Both the position numbers and the translations under genes were made by a program. DNA of 64,000 nucleotides from Glandiceps talaboti (taxonomy: Eukaryota > Hemichordata > Enteropneusta > Spengelidae), in contig NC_135550.1 of NCBI RefSeq assembly GCF_964340395.1, positions 3,447,001 through 3,511,000 of the forward strand, written 5' to 3'. The notes under the pieces are model-generated. The model was not told where the DNA came from and did not search any database. It was given only the letters and a program-made list of their open reading frames with translations. Of this stretch, positions 21,851-33,442 are shown piece by piece; positions within the stretch are counted from its first letter, which is position 1, and each line of letters starts with the position of its first letter.

Positions 21851-22330
21851 ACAAAAAAATGTCTTGGCAGGGAAATGATGCACAAGTTCGACATGTACTG
21901 TTCAACCTGCTCGTACCGTTCTAGTCTCTTCAGTATGAATTTGTAGAAGGGGTGAATATACTTCCTATTTCGGACACTACATGTATCGACACCACAAATC
22001 AAATTCAAGTTTCTATTGTACACTAGGTATGACCTCCTAAAGTGCTCTAACACATCAGTGACTTTACTTAAAGTACATGCACTATCAATGCCCCCATACC
22101 AATGTTACAGGCCCAATTTTATAACATGGAAAACTTATCTAAAAGTTCTATTTACTTTAGCTTTTCGAAGCTTGGCAATATTACCAGAATAACCTAAAAA
22201 TTGCCTAAGTAGAAACTGTTACAAAAAACTGCAGATCTGCCAGACGGAAACCCCCTGGACCCCATCCCCCCATAGGCCAATAATTCGTTAAACCAACAAC
22301 TGAAGATTCACCAAAATTGGTAAAAAACTT
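21851..22330. other. No gene seen
   Basis: Non-coding; no repeat or coding pattern beyond short homopolymer runs. Confidence 0.3.
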
Positions 22331-22900
22331 CAAAAGCTTCTAGGGGGGGGGGAGACCCCCTAGGACCCCCGTAAGAGGTAGACATGTTCCAGTCTCAAAT
22401 CAAAGTTCTTTTCTCAATCTCTTACTGTCAAGATGCCATGAAACTTTATTTCAAAAATGTGTCAACCATGTGTCAACCATGTAGTTGCTTTTTACATGTT
22501 AGAGCTGTCTTATAAAGCTTGCAAATTGCTGTCTGAAAGTGTTTGTGAATAGCCTGAAAATTGACTATAAATGTAATAATCCTCCAGAGCTTCTAGGGGG
22601 AGACCCCCTAGAACCCCCCCCCCCATATGAGGTAGACATGTTCCAGTCTCAAATCAAAGTTCTTTCCCCAACCTCTGTCAAGATGCAATGAAACTTTATT
22701 TAAAAAATGATTTAACCTTATGTAGTAGCTTTTTACATGTTAGAGCTGTCTTGTAAAGTTTGTAAATTATTGTCTGAAAGTGTCTGTGAATAGCCTAAAC
22801 ATTGCCTTTATAAGTAATAATCCTCCAGGGCCTCTATGAGAGACCCCTAGAACCCCCCCCCAACCCCCCACTCACACACACTCACACAAGAGGTGGACAT
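22330..22900. repeat. ~245-bp direct tandem repeat, two full copies and a third partial
   Basis: Each copy begins with GCTTCTAGGGGG and GAGACCCCCTAG, and continues through GAGGTAGACATGTTCCAGTC, CAAATCAAAGTTCTTT, TTTTTACATGTTAGAGCTGT and GTGAATAGCCT. The copies start near 22337, 22590 and 22830; the third is short. Each copy starts with a small palindrome made of G- and C-runs. No coding capacity. Confidence 0.8.
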
Positions 22901-23094
22901 ATCCCATTTTGTTGGCCTAATGCAAAAAAACACTGTCACCCCCCCCCCCCCCCCCGGCTGGAGAAACTGACTGGTCTATCTGAATGTTTGAGGTCACCAA
23001 TCAAGTTTCCGATTTGCATGTTCAATGTGGCATCATACCATGGTATAAAAAAACTGTCAATTATGTTTATTTAATTGAAAATCAATCATGTATG

Positions 23095-23490
23095 TGTGAC
23101 CGGGGTCACTAAATAACTACGGCAAAGAGACGTGTTTCACTCAATCTCTAACAAGACTTTATTCACACTCACGTGTAGACAATAGACGACTAGAAAAAAA
23201 CCTACAATGAGTATACAAAAAAAAGAAAAGCATACGAAAGTTTACACAACTCAAAGCAGATACATAAGGCGAACAATAATTCATTAAATGGGACTAATAA
23301 AAGTAACACAAGTATAAGGAATTATAAATAGTACATAAACTCTTACCCCGCACGTAGGCTAGACCGAGAGGGACATTGAGTGACACTACCTACGGCAAGG
23401 CGCCCGTTCTGGAAGTGTCACGTCTGGGGTGTGGCTCGCCTTATAAAGCTCATTTGAATGTAAAATATCCAAACTTACACCTGTCGAACA
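23095..23490 (-). promoter_or_regulatory. LTR-like or promoter block with TATA box and poly(A) signal
   Basis: On the minus strand a TATA box (AGCTTTATAAGGCG, at about 23438-23452) is followed about 95 bp later by a strong splice donor (GGGGTAAGAGTTT, near 23345) and then by AATAAAGTC (near 23160). The block ends GTGACCCCGGTCACACA near 23093. A TATA box, a transcribed stretch, AATAAA and an end in CA are arranged as in an LTR. Alternatively this is the promoter and first exon of a minus-strand gene. I see no second copy in the window. Confidence 0.4.
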
Positions 23491-24387
23491 CAACAAGTGA
23501 CCAATCGAGAGAACGAGAAATCTTGGCTCACATATGAAATATGTAGTTTTCTAAATATAATGTGTGTGTGATAGAACAGCATCTTTTTATTCTCTGTATT
23601 ACCCTGTGCGAAAACCAATCAGAAAATTGTGGCAACAAAAGTAGGTGTTCAACATTGACGTAAAAAAATCCGGATATCTCAAAGAAGGAAAGAAAAATAA
23701 AGTTGCCAGCATAGGCAGAGGAGAAAAAAAAACAATTCACTGACAAGCAGGTGGGGAAAAAATAATGACTCTCCAATCTTCCAAGCCACCCCCAGGATAT
23801 CGAATGGTCTACCCCTAATCACGTGACAACATTAGCACCTTCGACATTCGCGCCAAAGAAAATTTACGAAGAGATTGTAGCCGCAGAACTTATAAGGTAA
23901 CTTTTCCTGCTTGTGATAAAATAACTTTTATATATAATTTTTTTTGAAAATAGACGTGTGTGGGGTTTCTCATACTACTCTATACGTTCGCCAAGTCGCC
24001 AAATGCGAAAAAAATACCTTGCTTTTTCATATTTTATAATGTACACGACATCAAACAACATGCCCTAAACTTTAGGAACAATAACACCATATCTAGTTCA
24101 GTGATAACCGTTGGCTCTTTTTCACCACAACACTGACCAAAATTGACGCGAATATTATGTATGTCATGCCTGCAGTACGTGTTTGTATATTAGAGAGTTT
24201 CGGCTGCACGTTCAACGTGTACGCGCACGTGTGACGTAGATTTTGTGCTACTCCGTCGCAATTTTGACCTACTTCTCTGCGTTACTATTTTCGCGGGCGT
24301 TTCGAACGTGGCGACGGCTGTTTATATGTAAGTAAACAACGTGGAATTTCTTTTAAATGTTTTTTGTAAAATCATCACAAATATAAT
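23491..24387. other. No gene seen
   Basis: Non-coding. Near 23780 the wording CCCCCAGGATATCGAATGGT resembles CCCCCAGAAATCAAATGGTT near 19420, so both may be ends of the same dispersed repeat. Confidence 0.3.
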
Positions 24388-24850
24388 CAGGTGGTGTTGC
24401 TGTCATTGCCAAGAAAAATCTCAAGTTTAATGTGAACAAAGCATCTTCCTTCAAGACTTTTGAGGTACTAGATGGAAATATGAATCTGGCATCGACAATT
24501 CGATTGTCATTTATCGACCTCCGTATTCGCATAAAAGCTGTAAGTGGACAGTAACTGATTTTCTTGATGAATTTGCAACCGTTATTGAAGGCATCATTCA
24601 CGCAAGAGGCCATCTTGTCATTGCTGGGGATTTTAACATACATACCGATGACCCTAGCAATAATGATGCCACACATTTTAACGACTTTCTACACTTTGGA
24701 GCAACATGTTATTGTTAAGTTTCCGACACATGAAAGGACATACACTGGATCTCATTATAACCAGAACATCGGACGTGTGCGTTCACAACTTCACCAGTGG
24801 CTTTTACCATCAGACCATACATCGTTACATTTTGACATTCCACTTAATTT
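24388..24850 (+). pseudogene. LINE endonuclease relic, CR1/L2 type
   Basis: Plus-strand pieces in three frames line up with the APE-type endonuclease of CR1/L2 retrotransposons. They are GGVAVIAKKNLKF, then IVIYRPPYSHK, then LVIAGDFNIHTDDPSN (catalytic G-D-F-N), then VKFPTHERTYT whose other frame gives GHTLDLIITRTSD, and finally PSDHTSLHF (catalytic S-D-H). Frameshifts near 24470, 24715 and 24750 break it. No reverse transcriptase follows. Confidence 0.8.
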
Positions 24851-25870
24851 GACGCTTATGTCTTATGTCGTCAATTTCGGTCGGTTTTTCGCTCAAAATT
24901 TACCAAATTGATGGGGTCTTGATTTTTTAAAAATGGCGTCGTAAGAAAAGGACTACATCCAAATGTTTTTCGGTAGAAAGCGAGTGATTTGACCCAAGTT
25001 TGAAAATAAACTTGTTTGACAAGCGATGTGACAAGGCTAGCTGCAATAATCGTAGCTCAGGATGTATAGGCGTACACGGTGTTTCAACGCATCTTCTCGG
25101 CGGACGGAGAAACCTCTTATCCAGAGCTACAATAATTGTTGCGTTTGCTACACTGAAATCTGGCTTGGCCAAGTTGGGCTCTTGTACTGAAATTTTATTT
25201 TGCCATCCTACAAACAAGATTGGATTGATACATGTATGAACATAAAATAATCTATAAATCTTGCCACGAAGTGTCAAGCAGGGTTTGTGAGAGAATGGAT
25301 TTGTTGTACCGTCATTCGTGAGTTTGTAGCAAGTACTGAAGTAGGTTTACAATGTGGATTATCTCAATAGGGCCATGGTTACAACAAGCCAAGATTGGCT
25401 GATTCAAGCGCCGGAGTTCACTCAAGATAATCTTAATTCCATTCACAACTTGTAGTTATTGAAGTGTTGTTTAACATGTGTAGTCTTGATTTTACAAGGA
25501 ACTAAACCTGTGATGAACGCTAATTAAAGTACGACCTTTTAGCACAGTGTCTTCGGACGCATGAGTTAAGAACATCGGGACGACTGCATTCATCACCCGT
25601 ACTAGCACATTACCCGTTTATCAGCCCTTAATGCAGTGATTGGGAAGTCAACGCGCCCCGCGCCATAGTCGCATTTAAGGTTGAGATGCAGGTTCGTTAG
25701 CTCATTTTTCCTCCATCACATTTCACAGTAAAGACAAGATAAATATACCATTTTTTTCATTAATTATGTCGAGTCTTTGTATGAAGTTGTGGTTTCTGTG
25801 GTGATTTTTTACATTTTTAACCATATTATTGATCTGTACCCAAAAACTGTGTTTTTTGACGATTTTCACT
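24851..25870. other. No gene seen
   Basis: No supported gene. A small inverted pair (GCAATAATCGTAGCTC near 25042, GAGCTACAATAATTGTTGC near 25124) is the only structure noted. Confidence 0.3.
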
Positions 25871-26185
25871 TAAAGCTATTTAACTTTTACAAACAGTTGA
25901 ATATAGTCCTCTTTTCGACTTCAAATGAAAGCTATGTACATAAACAAAAAAACGTTCCTCCGGATTTTTTATTTTGTCTCTCATTGTCTTGTTATAATCA
26001 TCCAAAGTTGTATTTTTGTGTTTTTTGCATAAATTACCGCTTTTCACACTTCTCAACGCAATATCTCTTGATTCCCTCAAAAACTAAACAATCCGGAGGA
26101 ACGTTTTTTCGACACACTGTCTCCGAGTATTGTCTCCAAATTTGGCGCAGCTGGGACGTTCTGACGCAAAGTTAAATAGCTTTGA
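25870..26185. mobile_element. Imperfect inverted-repeat element, ~315 bp
   Basis: The outer pair is AAAGCTATTTAACTTT (25872-25887) against AAAGTTAAATAGCTTT (26168-26183). The inner pair is AACGTTCCTCCGGAT (25951-25965) against ATCCGGAGGAACGTT (26091-26105). Between them the arms match loosely. The pattern fits a MITE with partly eroded arms. The open frame across it on the plus strand is an accident of low stop content. Confidence 0.6.
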
Positions 26186-26776
26186 ACTTCACACAGTATA
26201 CAAAATAAAGAACGTAGAAAAATGCTAATTAACACAATTGGACTCCTTCCGCCCGACAAAAGCTTTCAAATTCGACAGACATTGCAACAGCTGTTTTCTG
26301 TGACTTGCAAATATGTTACTCAATCCTTGCCATTTGGTTGTGTACGTTGCTTTGCTACAGACATGAAGAAAATCGGGTATTTTAGGAGGGTCATGAAATG
26401 CTACAGATAGAAACGTGTTTGTTTCCCGCGATAAAGGTGTCAAGTCTATGGTGGCCCAGGGCTGCCATACATTATATGCGAATTGTTTTGATAGAAAATT
26501 AATAAAATTAAGAAAAAAGATTAAAATATTTTTAAAAAAATATAAAGATAGAATTAAAATAAAAGTAGAATGAAATAAAAATGAAAGTGAAATGAAAACA
26601 AAATCAAAATTAAAAGGAAAGTAAAAGTAAAGTGAAAGCAAAAGTAAAATAGAAAGAAAAGTAAAAATAAAAGTAAAATAAAGTAAAATTAAAACAAAAA
26701 TAAAATAGAAATAAAAGTAAAAGTGAAATAAAAGTGAAATGAAAACAAAAGTAAAATAGAAATAAAATTAAAATCA

Positions 26777-26813
<37 letters not shown>

Positions 26814-27019
26814 AGAAAAATTAGTGGCAGTTCTGGTCCGCGATGGCCCACAGCTGCCATAGACCAGCATTCCTTGCGATCTCAACGGCACTACTGAAAG
26901 TGCTGTATACATCTAATAGCGCCCCCAAGGGCGAGAGTCTGTGATTATAAGCCTGAATATGAGTATGAGACTGACCTTACGTCGCTCATCATGCATCACC
27001 GTTAGGCATTTTACTGTAC

Positions 27020-27214
27020 ATGGCGCTGTGTCGGTCAAGCTTATGGAAGGAGGATGAGTTTCTCAAAGGAGATTTGATGAAATATGTGAGACTAGGGCTC
27101 CAGCGAATGGAGATTCTTGATTTTGTGAGCAGGGACTACCCTCAGTATGCCTAGAGTGTGCGAACTTTGGATAGACGTATGCGATGGTAGAAAGAGGGGG
27201 AAGGGGACTCCGAA
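27020..27214 (+). pseudogene. Dead helix-turn-helix (integrase-associated type) in the foldback spacer
   Basis: The ATG at 27020 opens MALCRSSLWKEDEFLKGDLM, then YVRLGLQRMEILDFVSRDYP, then a TAG, then SVRTLDRRMRW, then a second TAG. The pattern of Y-x-x-L-G-L-x-x-x-E-I, then S-x-R-T-L-x-R-R-M, is the helix-turn-helix seen at the N-terminus of animal integrase-core proteins of transposon origin. Both stops are TAG where TGG would be expected. No catalytic domain is visible afterwards. Confidence 0.5.
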
Positions 27215-27464
27215 CACCATCAATGTTAAATACGTGTATGACTGTGACATTGCGTTTACCATGTAACCAACTATGGGTTGTTAGATCAAGTTTGTTAATA
27301 AGTGGAAATATTTTTCCACGCTGGTTCAGACTTGATCATTTTTTTGGTATTAATAAATTGGTTTGAAGGTCAGTTAGCCACATGACCAGTTTGTTAAGGT
27401 AATTGACCCTAGTATTAGCGTAAATTAGCAGGGAAGACATTGGCAATACGTCCCCGGGGTGATA

Positions 27465-27540
27465 CCTAGTTGACCCTTCTTTTAAGACGTTTCGGACCGG
27501 CTGTTGGGGTCCTTCATCAGTCGTAGTTCTGTCTAACGAG
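27465..27540 (-). other. Retroelement 3'-end-like motif
   Basis: The minus strand reads GATGAAGGACCCCAACAGCC then GGTCCGAAACGTCTT. Strings of the form GAAG...CGAAACGT are common at the 3' ends of Penelope-like and related animal elements. It lies inside the foldback spacer. No coding part is attached. Confidence 0.35.
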
Positions 27541-28132
27541 ACAGTGTTCAGTTCTCGCTTTTATTTGGCTTAAAATTCAATTTTAAAATGTCAATTCAAA
27601 GTTTGCCAGATTCAGCCTCATATTCAGTCTGATAATCACACTCTCGCCTTTGAGGGCGCTACATGTATACAGCACTTTCAGTGGCGCCGTTGAGATCGCA
27701 AGGAATGCTGGTCTATGGCAGCTCTGGGCCATTGCGGACCAGAGCTGCCACTAATTTTTTTATTTTTTTATTTTTTTTTTTTTATTTTGATTTTATTTTA
27801 CTTTTGTTTTCATTCTACTTTTAATTTTATTTCTATTTTACTTTTGTTTTCATTTTACTTTTATTTCTATTGCACTGTTGTTTTAATTTTACTTTACTTT
27901 TATTTTTACTTTTATTCTATTTTACTTTTGCTTTCACTTTACTTTTATTTTCCTTTTAATTTTAATGTTGTTTTCATTTCACTTTCATTTTTATTTCATT
28001 CTACTTTTGTTTTAATTCTATCTTTATTTTTTTATTTAAAAAAAATAAATATTTTAATCTTTTTTCTTCATTTTATTAATGTTTTTATCTAAACAGTTCG
28101 CATATAATATATGGCAGCCCTGGGCCACCATA

Positions 28133-29068
28133 CAAGTCATCTATTATTCATCTACGGGTGGAGACTTTGGTTTAATCTTTTAATACGGTACGCGTGCCGT
28201 TCTCGACATTACATAGTATACTTTCTGGTTTGGATTCGAAGCTCTTGCTCTACGCAGTTGGTGTTCGTGTTTTGATTCGAATATGGGCTACGTTCCATAT
28301 TCCTGCTCATGTATTAGGCATTGCTACGTTGTTGGTGTTTCGTTGAAGACACACAATAAAAAAGTTAATCCTTTCCCTGAAATCAAATTTCCACACCACG
28401 ACACCGTACGACATCGGGAATGTTATACAAATTGTAAGGAGTGTTACAAAACTACGGTATAAATAATGGTACTTGAACTCACGTCAACAGTTTTTCTTCC
28501 ACTGCGAGTGACGTTTTATGATACTCGGAGTCGTAGTAGACATTACCTCATTTATTTAAACTACTTGTACCTTCAAAATCTCCATTTTATAACTTTAATA
28601 GCCTTGAGGATCGCTCGGTGCCAAATTCTTTGCCGTTTACGTTCAGACAGCGTCATCGTAGACGCAAATAAACAACGCAACGCACGTATACTACTACAGT
28701 ACATGTGACTCGGTGTCGACGTGTCTCGAAAGTTCACGAAGGATCGAGCCGTGATAAGCCGATCGTTAGAGTGTGGTTGCCACACTCAATTTATAGGACC
28801 TTAACCCTAATAATATAATATAGTATGTGAAGAGGACGTTGTCAAAATCCACCAACGCGAAAGTTCAAAGCTAGTCTACGGCCACGTTCTGTGAATCTTA
28901 CAGAAACAGAAATGTAATACCCGGAAATCGCCGATGCAATGTCACGCATCTGACGTGAACTCTCAAGTCTCGAAGATAGCGTGGTTCATTTTCGATGCGC
29001 CAACGTGTTGATTAAATCGTTTTATTTTTGTAAACATCAATTTTTTTCGATCGGCTAAAACAATTAGC
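28133..29068. other. No confident gene
   Basis: A plus-strand frame from an ATG near 28285 (MGYVPYSCSCIRHCYVVGVS and on, with several Cys and His) is short and ends at a stop near 28460. It has no clear family, although Cys/His spacing of this sort occurs in zinc-binding transposon proteins. Confidence 0.25.
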
Positions 29069-29191
29069 CTGCAATACTGTTAGATATTCGAGATTTGTAT
29101 GTTTTTTTTTTACATGCATGGTACTTGAAAACCGTCATCTAATACATCGCCGTCGCGTCGGGTACACTTGAAGGCTGTAGACTAGTGTAGT

Positions 29192-29401
29192 CACAGTCGC
29201 TTGTAAACTGTTATTCCTTTCCTAAATGGTTTTATTCTTGTCTATAACGGTCCTAATACAGAACAATGACGTTATTATAGGGATTGGCGATATTCTTATG
29301 AAATCGGTAGCAATGTCATACCCCCCCCCTCTCCCCCTACGTGTTATATGTAACTTGTAAGTACCATTTAGGAAAGGAGTAACAGTTTACAAGCGACTGT
29401 G
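29192..29401. mobile_element. Small element with 39-bp inverted ends
   Basis: The left arm CACAGTCGCTTGTAAACTGT (29192 on) and the right arm ACAGTTTACAAGCGACTGTG (ending 29401) continue inward through CCTTTCCTAAATGGT/ACCATTTAGGAAAGG with one mismatch over 39 bp. The spacer of about 130 bp has no frame. The same element is at 42200-42407 in copy 2. Confidence 0.7.
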
Positions 29402-29579
29402 CGGCTGTAGTGCAGTGTAGGCCGCTTCACTGTAACGTTTTTAGCCGATGCACTGGTCAAAATCAACGTGCATAAGTCCAGGTTCAAAGGAGGTATTTTT
29501 TTTACTTTTTATTGGTTATAACCAAATTTACCGAGTTTGATTGGTTTTGTACAACAACACAGCTAAGAGATAATGTCAC

Positions 29580-29805
29580 GTCAGTCATTGCACAGAGGCC
29601 TACTAGCTATGGTTCATTTGCATATGAAAAGACACTCTTCTGTAATCAACGTTTCTGTCAATCTTCTTTATGTATGCAAATCTTTGTACATAAACATTCA
29701 GGAATGAAACCATATAAAACACATATAGCGTTAGAGTTTTTTCATTTCAAATTTATTAATGGAAAAAATGAACGATTTTCAAAAAATCTTTCAACCAAAT
29801 GATGG
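29580..29805 (+). pseudogene. C2H2 zinc-finger relic
   Basis: The frame reads YGSFAYEKTLFCNQRFCQSS then QIFVHKHSGMKPYKTHIA. The pattern HxHSGxKPYK is the H-x-H-TGEKPY linker between C2H2 fingers, and F-C-x-x-x-F-C-Q-S-S matches the first half of a finger. Most zinc ligands are changed and no start or splice sites are evident. It is an eroded piece of a zinc-finger array; the copy at 42584-42809 is nearly identical. Confidence 0.45.
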
Positions 29806-32615
29806 CACATACCATGAAGCTTCATAATGAGCAAAAAAAAAAAAAGGCCAAAATTCACCAACGAACCTGCATCTCATCCTTAATTGAAAATTGGCACATT
29901 GAAATCGACTTCTTGGCGCCCACAAAGGCGCATTGTGGCTAACAGTGAAATTTAGACACTTCAGTGCTGGAGTGCCGATTCGGTAGAGGCGAAGTACGGA
30001 AGTACATTGTAAACCCAACTCATGTCAGCTGTTTGAAATGATGCCCCCACACGTCGTCTTTTGCAAAGCAAATCTGAATACTTATACTGTTTCATGTCCC
30101 TCTATCCATGTTTGACTATTTAATACACGACACACGCGTGACCATTCCCCGGGTATAGTGAAACAGATCAAACCAATACGATTCAAGATATTCAAATTAG
30201 TATGCCCTTTGATGACCTCGCCTGACCGTCACTGCGTTCATCATGCATGAGAAAAGACGTCAACTCCTTGAATGAATGTTACGATCAGTGATTATGATCA
30301 CCGATGTTTCAGAATAAATACTTGAAGTATAAATTTATCAACACAATTACTAATCTTGTAGGTAACAACTCAAATCGCTACCACAGAAAACTACCGTCGC
30401 GATGTCCACTTTAACAAGTAAATTAGTGAAGTTGAAATCTTTGTCGCATGACTTCGTATTTAAAATTATGTACGGATGCGTAGTCTTTCTAGACAGTAAT
30501 TTTTAGATCAGTTAGTATTTAAACTACGTTACTGAGTTAATTATTCGTTATGTTATTGACGACCTCCCTTTGTAAAAACGCTGTACAAATTGAATGTCAG
30601 CGTTCACCCGGCCGCGTTCAACGGAATGAAGCTGAATCATAACAATGGTAGCTGTCAAAATCGAAGACGCAATTTGACCGTGTTGTTATTTCAGTGAGTT
30701 TATTCAGCAAGAAAATAACGTGTTCTATGTTTTTGTACTTCCTACATGATGTGATGATCATATTTTTTACCGGTACAACTTACAGCCTACAATGAAACCA
30801 TGGTATTCGTACTGCTAACTTAGCTAGTAACACTGACACGATTCTGTGTTCGTGTATTGGGGACATTTCTGAATACACGAAACCAGTTATTGAATGTGTA
30901 GTGGATATTGATATTCAGTTTGAAAAATTAAAATCCTGAACTTTTTTTGCGAACGGTTTTGTCATTTCTTAGTAATTATAGGACCGACTTTATGTCAACC
31001 CGGAAGTACATAGACACGAAAATAGACGAAGTGACTTGCACATGTAATTAGTAACGAAATTTTACTCTAACTGCTGGTAACTTTCAAATTTATTTATTTT
31101 TATGTTGTAAATACATTCTAATACGCACTGAGGACAACATTATAAAGACTTGCTCTATGGGAAGGTAATTTTTTGTCTTTTAAAAATGCATTAGTTAGAT
31201 CAATGTGTACCAGAAATGTTATGTAGTATTTAAGCTAGAAATAAGACCACATCATATCTTATTATTCCCCCCCCCCCAATTAAGACAAACTACTCACAGA
31301 AAGCAAAAAAAAAAGAAGCTCCAAAACATAAAAAAGAGAACAAAATTACAGTAAGGAGTTGATGATGCACAAACAACTACAAAGAAATAGACAGTTCAAT
31401 TACAACACAGGGTTTGAAATAAATATGGGGTTTGGAAAAGTGAATTAGAAGTAGAACAAATACTAAGAGAGATGAAGAGCCCAAGTGAACAAGCGAAAGC
31501 AAATTTTTTGCAGGACTACTACGTTATCAATTTTACTAGTCCTGTGGGATAGTGACTTTTTTACTCCAGTGTCGAACCCTGCCATGTCAGGCTTACAACG
31601 GTTGAATGGCTTCATACGATACAGACTTACGGTTCGCGACTTGAACATGCTTCCCTACTGTACAAACAATAACAAGCAGAAATATTACTTTACTTATTAT
31701 GGTTACTTCATTTTAACTATTTCGCTTTATTGTTGGATCATGAATGCTAACTTGGGCCCATTAGAATTTCTGGATGGCCCATTGAAATTGAAAATGGCCC
31801 ATTCATTTTTGTTGGAATGGGGCCATTGTCACATTGGTGTTTTGAGACTTCCCAATCACTGTTAATGTAAATGTTCAACAAATCTTTCCCTGTTCTTCCT
31901 TTGTACTCTTTAACCCTGTCAAATATTGGTTATCCTAGTAGATTTAAATGAGACTAGTAACTTTTACTCTGGTCTTTTGACTCACTCTTTCACATTCACT
32001 CAGTGCATGCATCTGTATATACCGTACGTTTGCTGTTCACGCTAGCTAGTTGTGTTGGGACTCCGTTGATCATCGTCGCGTCGCTAATGCTAACCACAGC
32101 TTCTTTTACTGCAGTGTCAACAAATCACTGTGTGAAAGTCCATCATTTCTCTTGTACTCCCTAATTATAGTTTTTAGGACTTCTTGTTGAGGAAGTTGTA
32201 TGTGTGAGTTACCCTGAAGTTTTTCTGTGTTGCCGCAAACTTTGCGGCAGTTGTAATTATTCGCCATGATTGATGAGGCTGTTAATTGTTATCTGAAACG
32301 TACTCTTTGAGAGACGGACTTTGATTGGTCAGATTATCATGACATCATTGCATATGAATATGTATTACGTATGTGTGAGATACAAATTTGACAGCCGTAA
32401 AATGCCAAGAGTTTTATTTCAAAATGTAGTGGTAGAAATAATAACTCTGGTTTGTGAGAATGACACTACGGTGACTTAATAATGGCTAATGTATTCATTG
32501 AAAGAAGCAAAGTTAAACACTTTCTGAGATTCACTAATTCAGTGGCTGAATGTTTGAATTTGCTGCAATAGTAGTACATGTGTATAAATTTTATCATTTA
32601 TTTATGTCTACACAG

Positions 32616-32676
32616 ATGTCGGTAATGAAGATTATTATGAAGTATTTAAGGAAATTAATAAAACGAAAAAAAAAGG
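32616..32676 (+). CDS. Possible 5' exon of the kinesin gene
   Basis: A CTACACAG acceptor precedes and a GGGTAAGTAT donor follows this 61-nt segment. Read from its first base it opens with ATG (MSVMKIIMKYLRKL, then Lys-rich) and ends in phase 1. That phase is exactly what the exon at 38015-38064 needs. The peptide is lysine-rich and not diagnostic, so membership in the kinesin gene rests on phase and splice signals only. Confidence 0.3.
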
Positions 32677-32766
32677 GTAAGTATTATGTTGCACAATATG
32701 TAACTCATTTTTAGACTTAGAACAACTGATCTTCTTAGGTTCATTAGTGTTATAGGCATGGCAAAG

Positions 32767-32768
<2 letters not shown>

Positions 32769-32804
<36 letters not shown>
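32769..32804. repeat. (TCTG)n microsatellite
   Basis: Nine tandem TCTG units follow CATGGCAAAGTG. The flank (TTAGTGTTATAGGCATGGCA) resembles those at 35480-35560 and in the kinesin units (58800-58990), so the microsatellite is part of a dispersed repeat that carries (TCTG)n. Confidence 0.8.
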
Positions 32805-32805
<1 letters not shown>

Positions 32806-33442
32806 AAATGCAATCTGCTTTTCTGTTATTGTCACCTCTAGTTCTAGTGTTCTAAAGAGTGTACAAAGCTGGGAAAGTTTTAGGCCAATTGTAATTATTT
32901 TGACCTAGGGAAACAAAGCTTGTTAGCCCGTTTAAACATTAGAAATGAGGATATTTGTAGCAGACATTAGCATTACTTCCAACAATATAATTATTTTACC
33001 TGTGACATTGAAAGTACAGGCAGAAGATAATTTCTAGACAACATTTTCTTCAGAACTAAAAAAGTACGGATCATCATAAAATAATGTCCGGGTTAATATC
33101 AAAGTACAACTGATGTTCATTGGGAAACCATATTGAAATGACAATAAAGTTGATTTAGGTGTGACGGTAATCAGGCTATATTTAATAAAATATCAGTCAT
33201 CATAGAATGAAAAGAATAAATGTGATTGGCTAAAATTTATTGGACATCTGATGGTTGTTATGTATATCTCAATGGATAAAAAACAAACACTAATTTGTTT
33301 GCGATAGACTTCCATGGTAACATTTAAAATAGCACCAGTTATAGAATATATCAATGTATGTTAATTCCGAGTTTGTTAAGGGTCAATTAATGTCAAACTT
33401 CCAATCAGAATGATGCGAGAAAATGAGACAGAAAACAAAACT

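Larger units (their letters stand above)
26447..28132. mobile_element. 1.7-kb foldback element with ~520-bp inverted arms
   Basis: The left arm (26447 to about 26972) starts TATGGTGGCCCAGGGCTGCC and the right arm (about 27605 to 28132) ends in its complement. Inside, both arms carry the unique block AAGGAATGCTGGTCTATGGC (as written on one strand), GTGCTGTATACAT and GGCGAGAGT. A long low-complexity stretch in each arm is almost purely A/G on one strand (AAAAGTAAAATAAAA words). The spacer of about 630 bp holds a dead helix-turn-helix gene (27020-27214). Long inverted arms around a coding spacer suggest a DNA transposon of the foldback kind. Confidence 0.8.

Noticed and set aside
27715-28092. 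125-codon Phe/Tyr/Ile-rich frame as a membrane protein
   Set aside because: It is translation of the T-rich low-complexity arm of the foldback element.
28285-28460. THAP-type zinc finger
   Set aside because: Cys and His are present but the THAP spacing and the C-terminal AVPTIF-like box are not.
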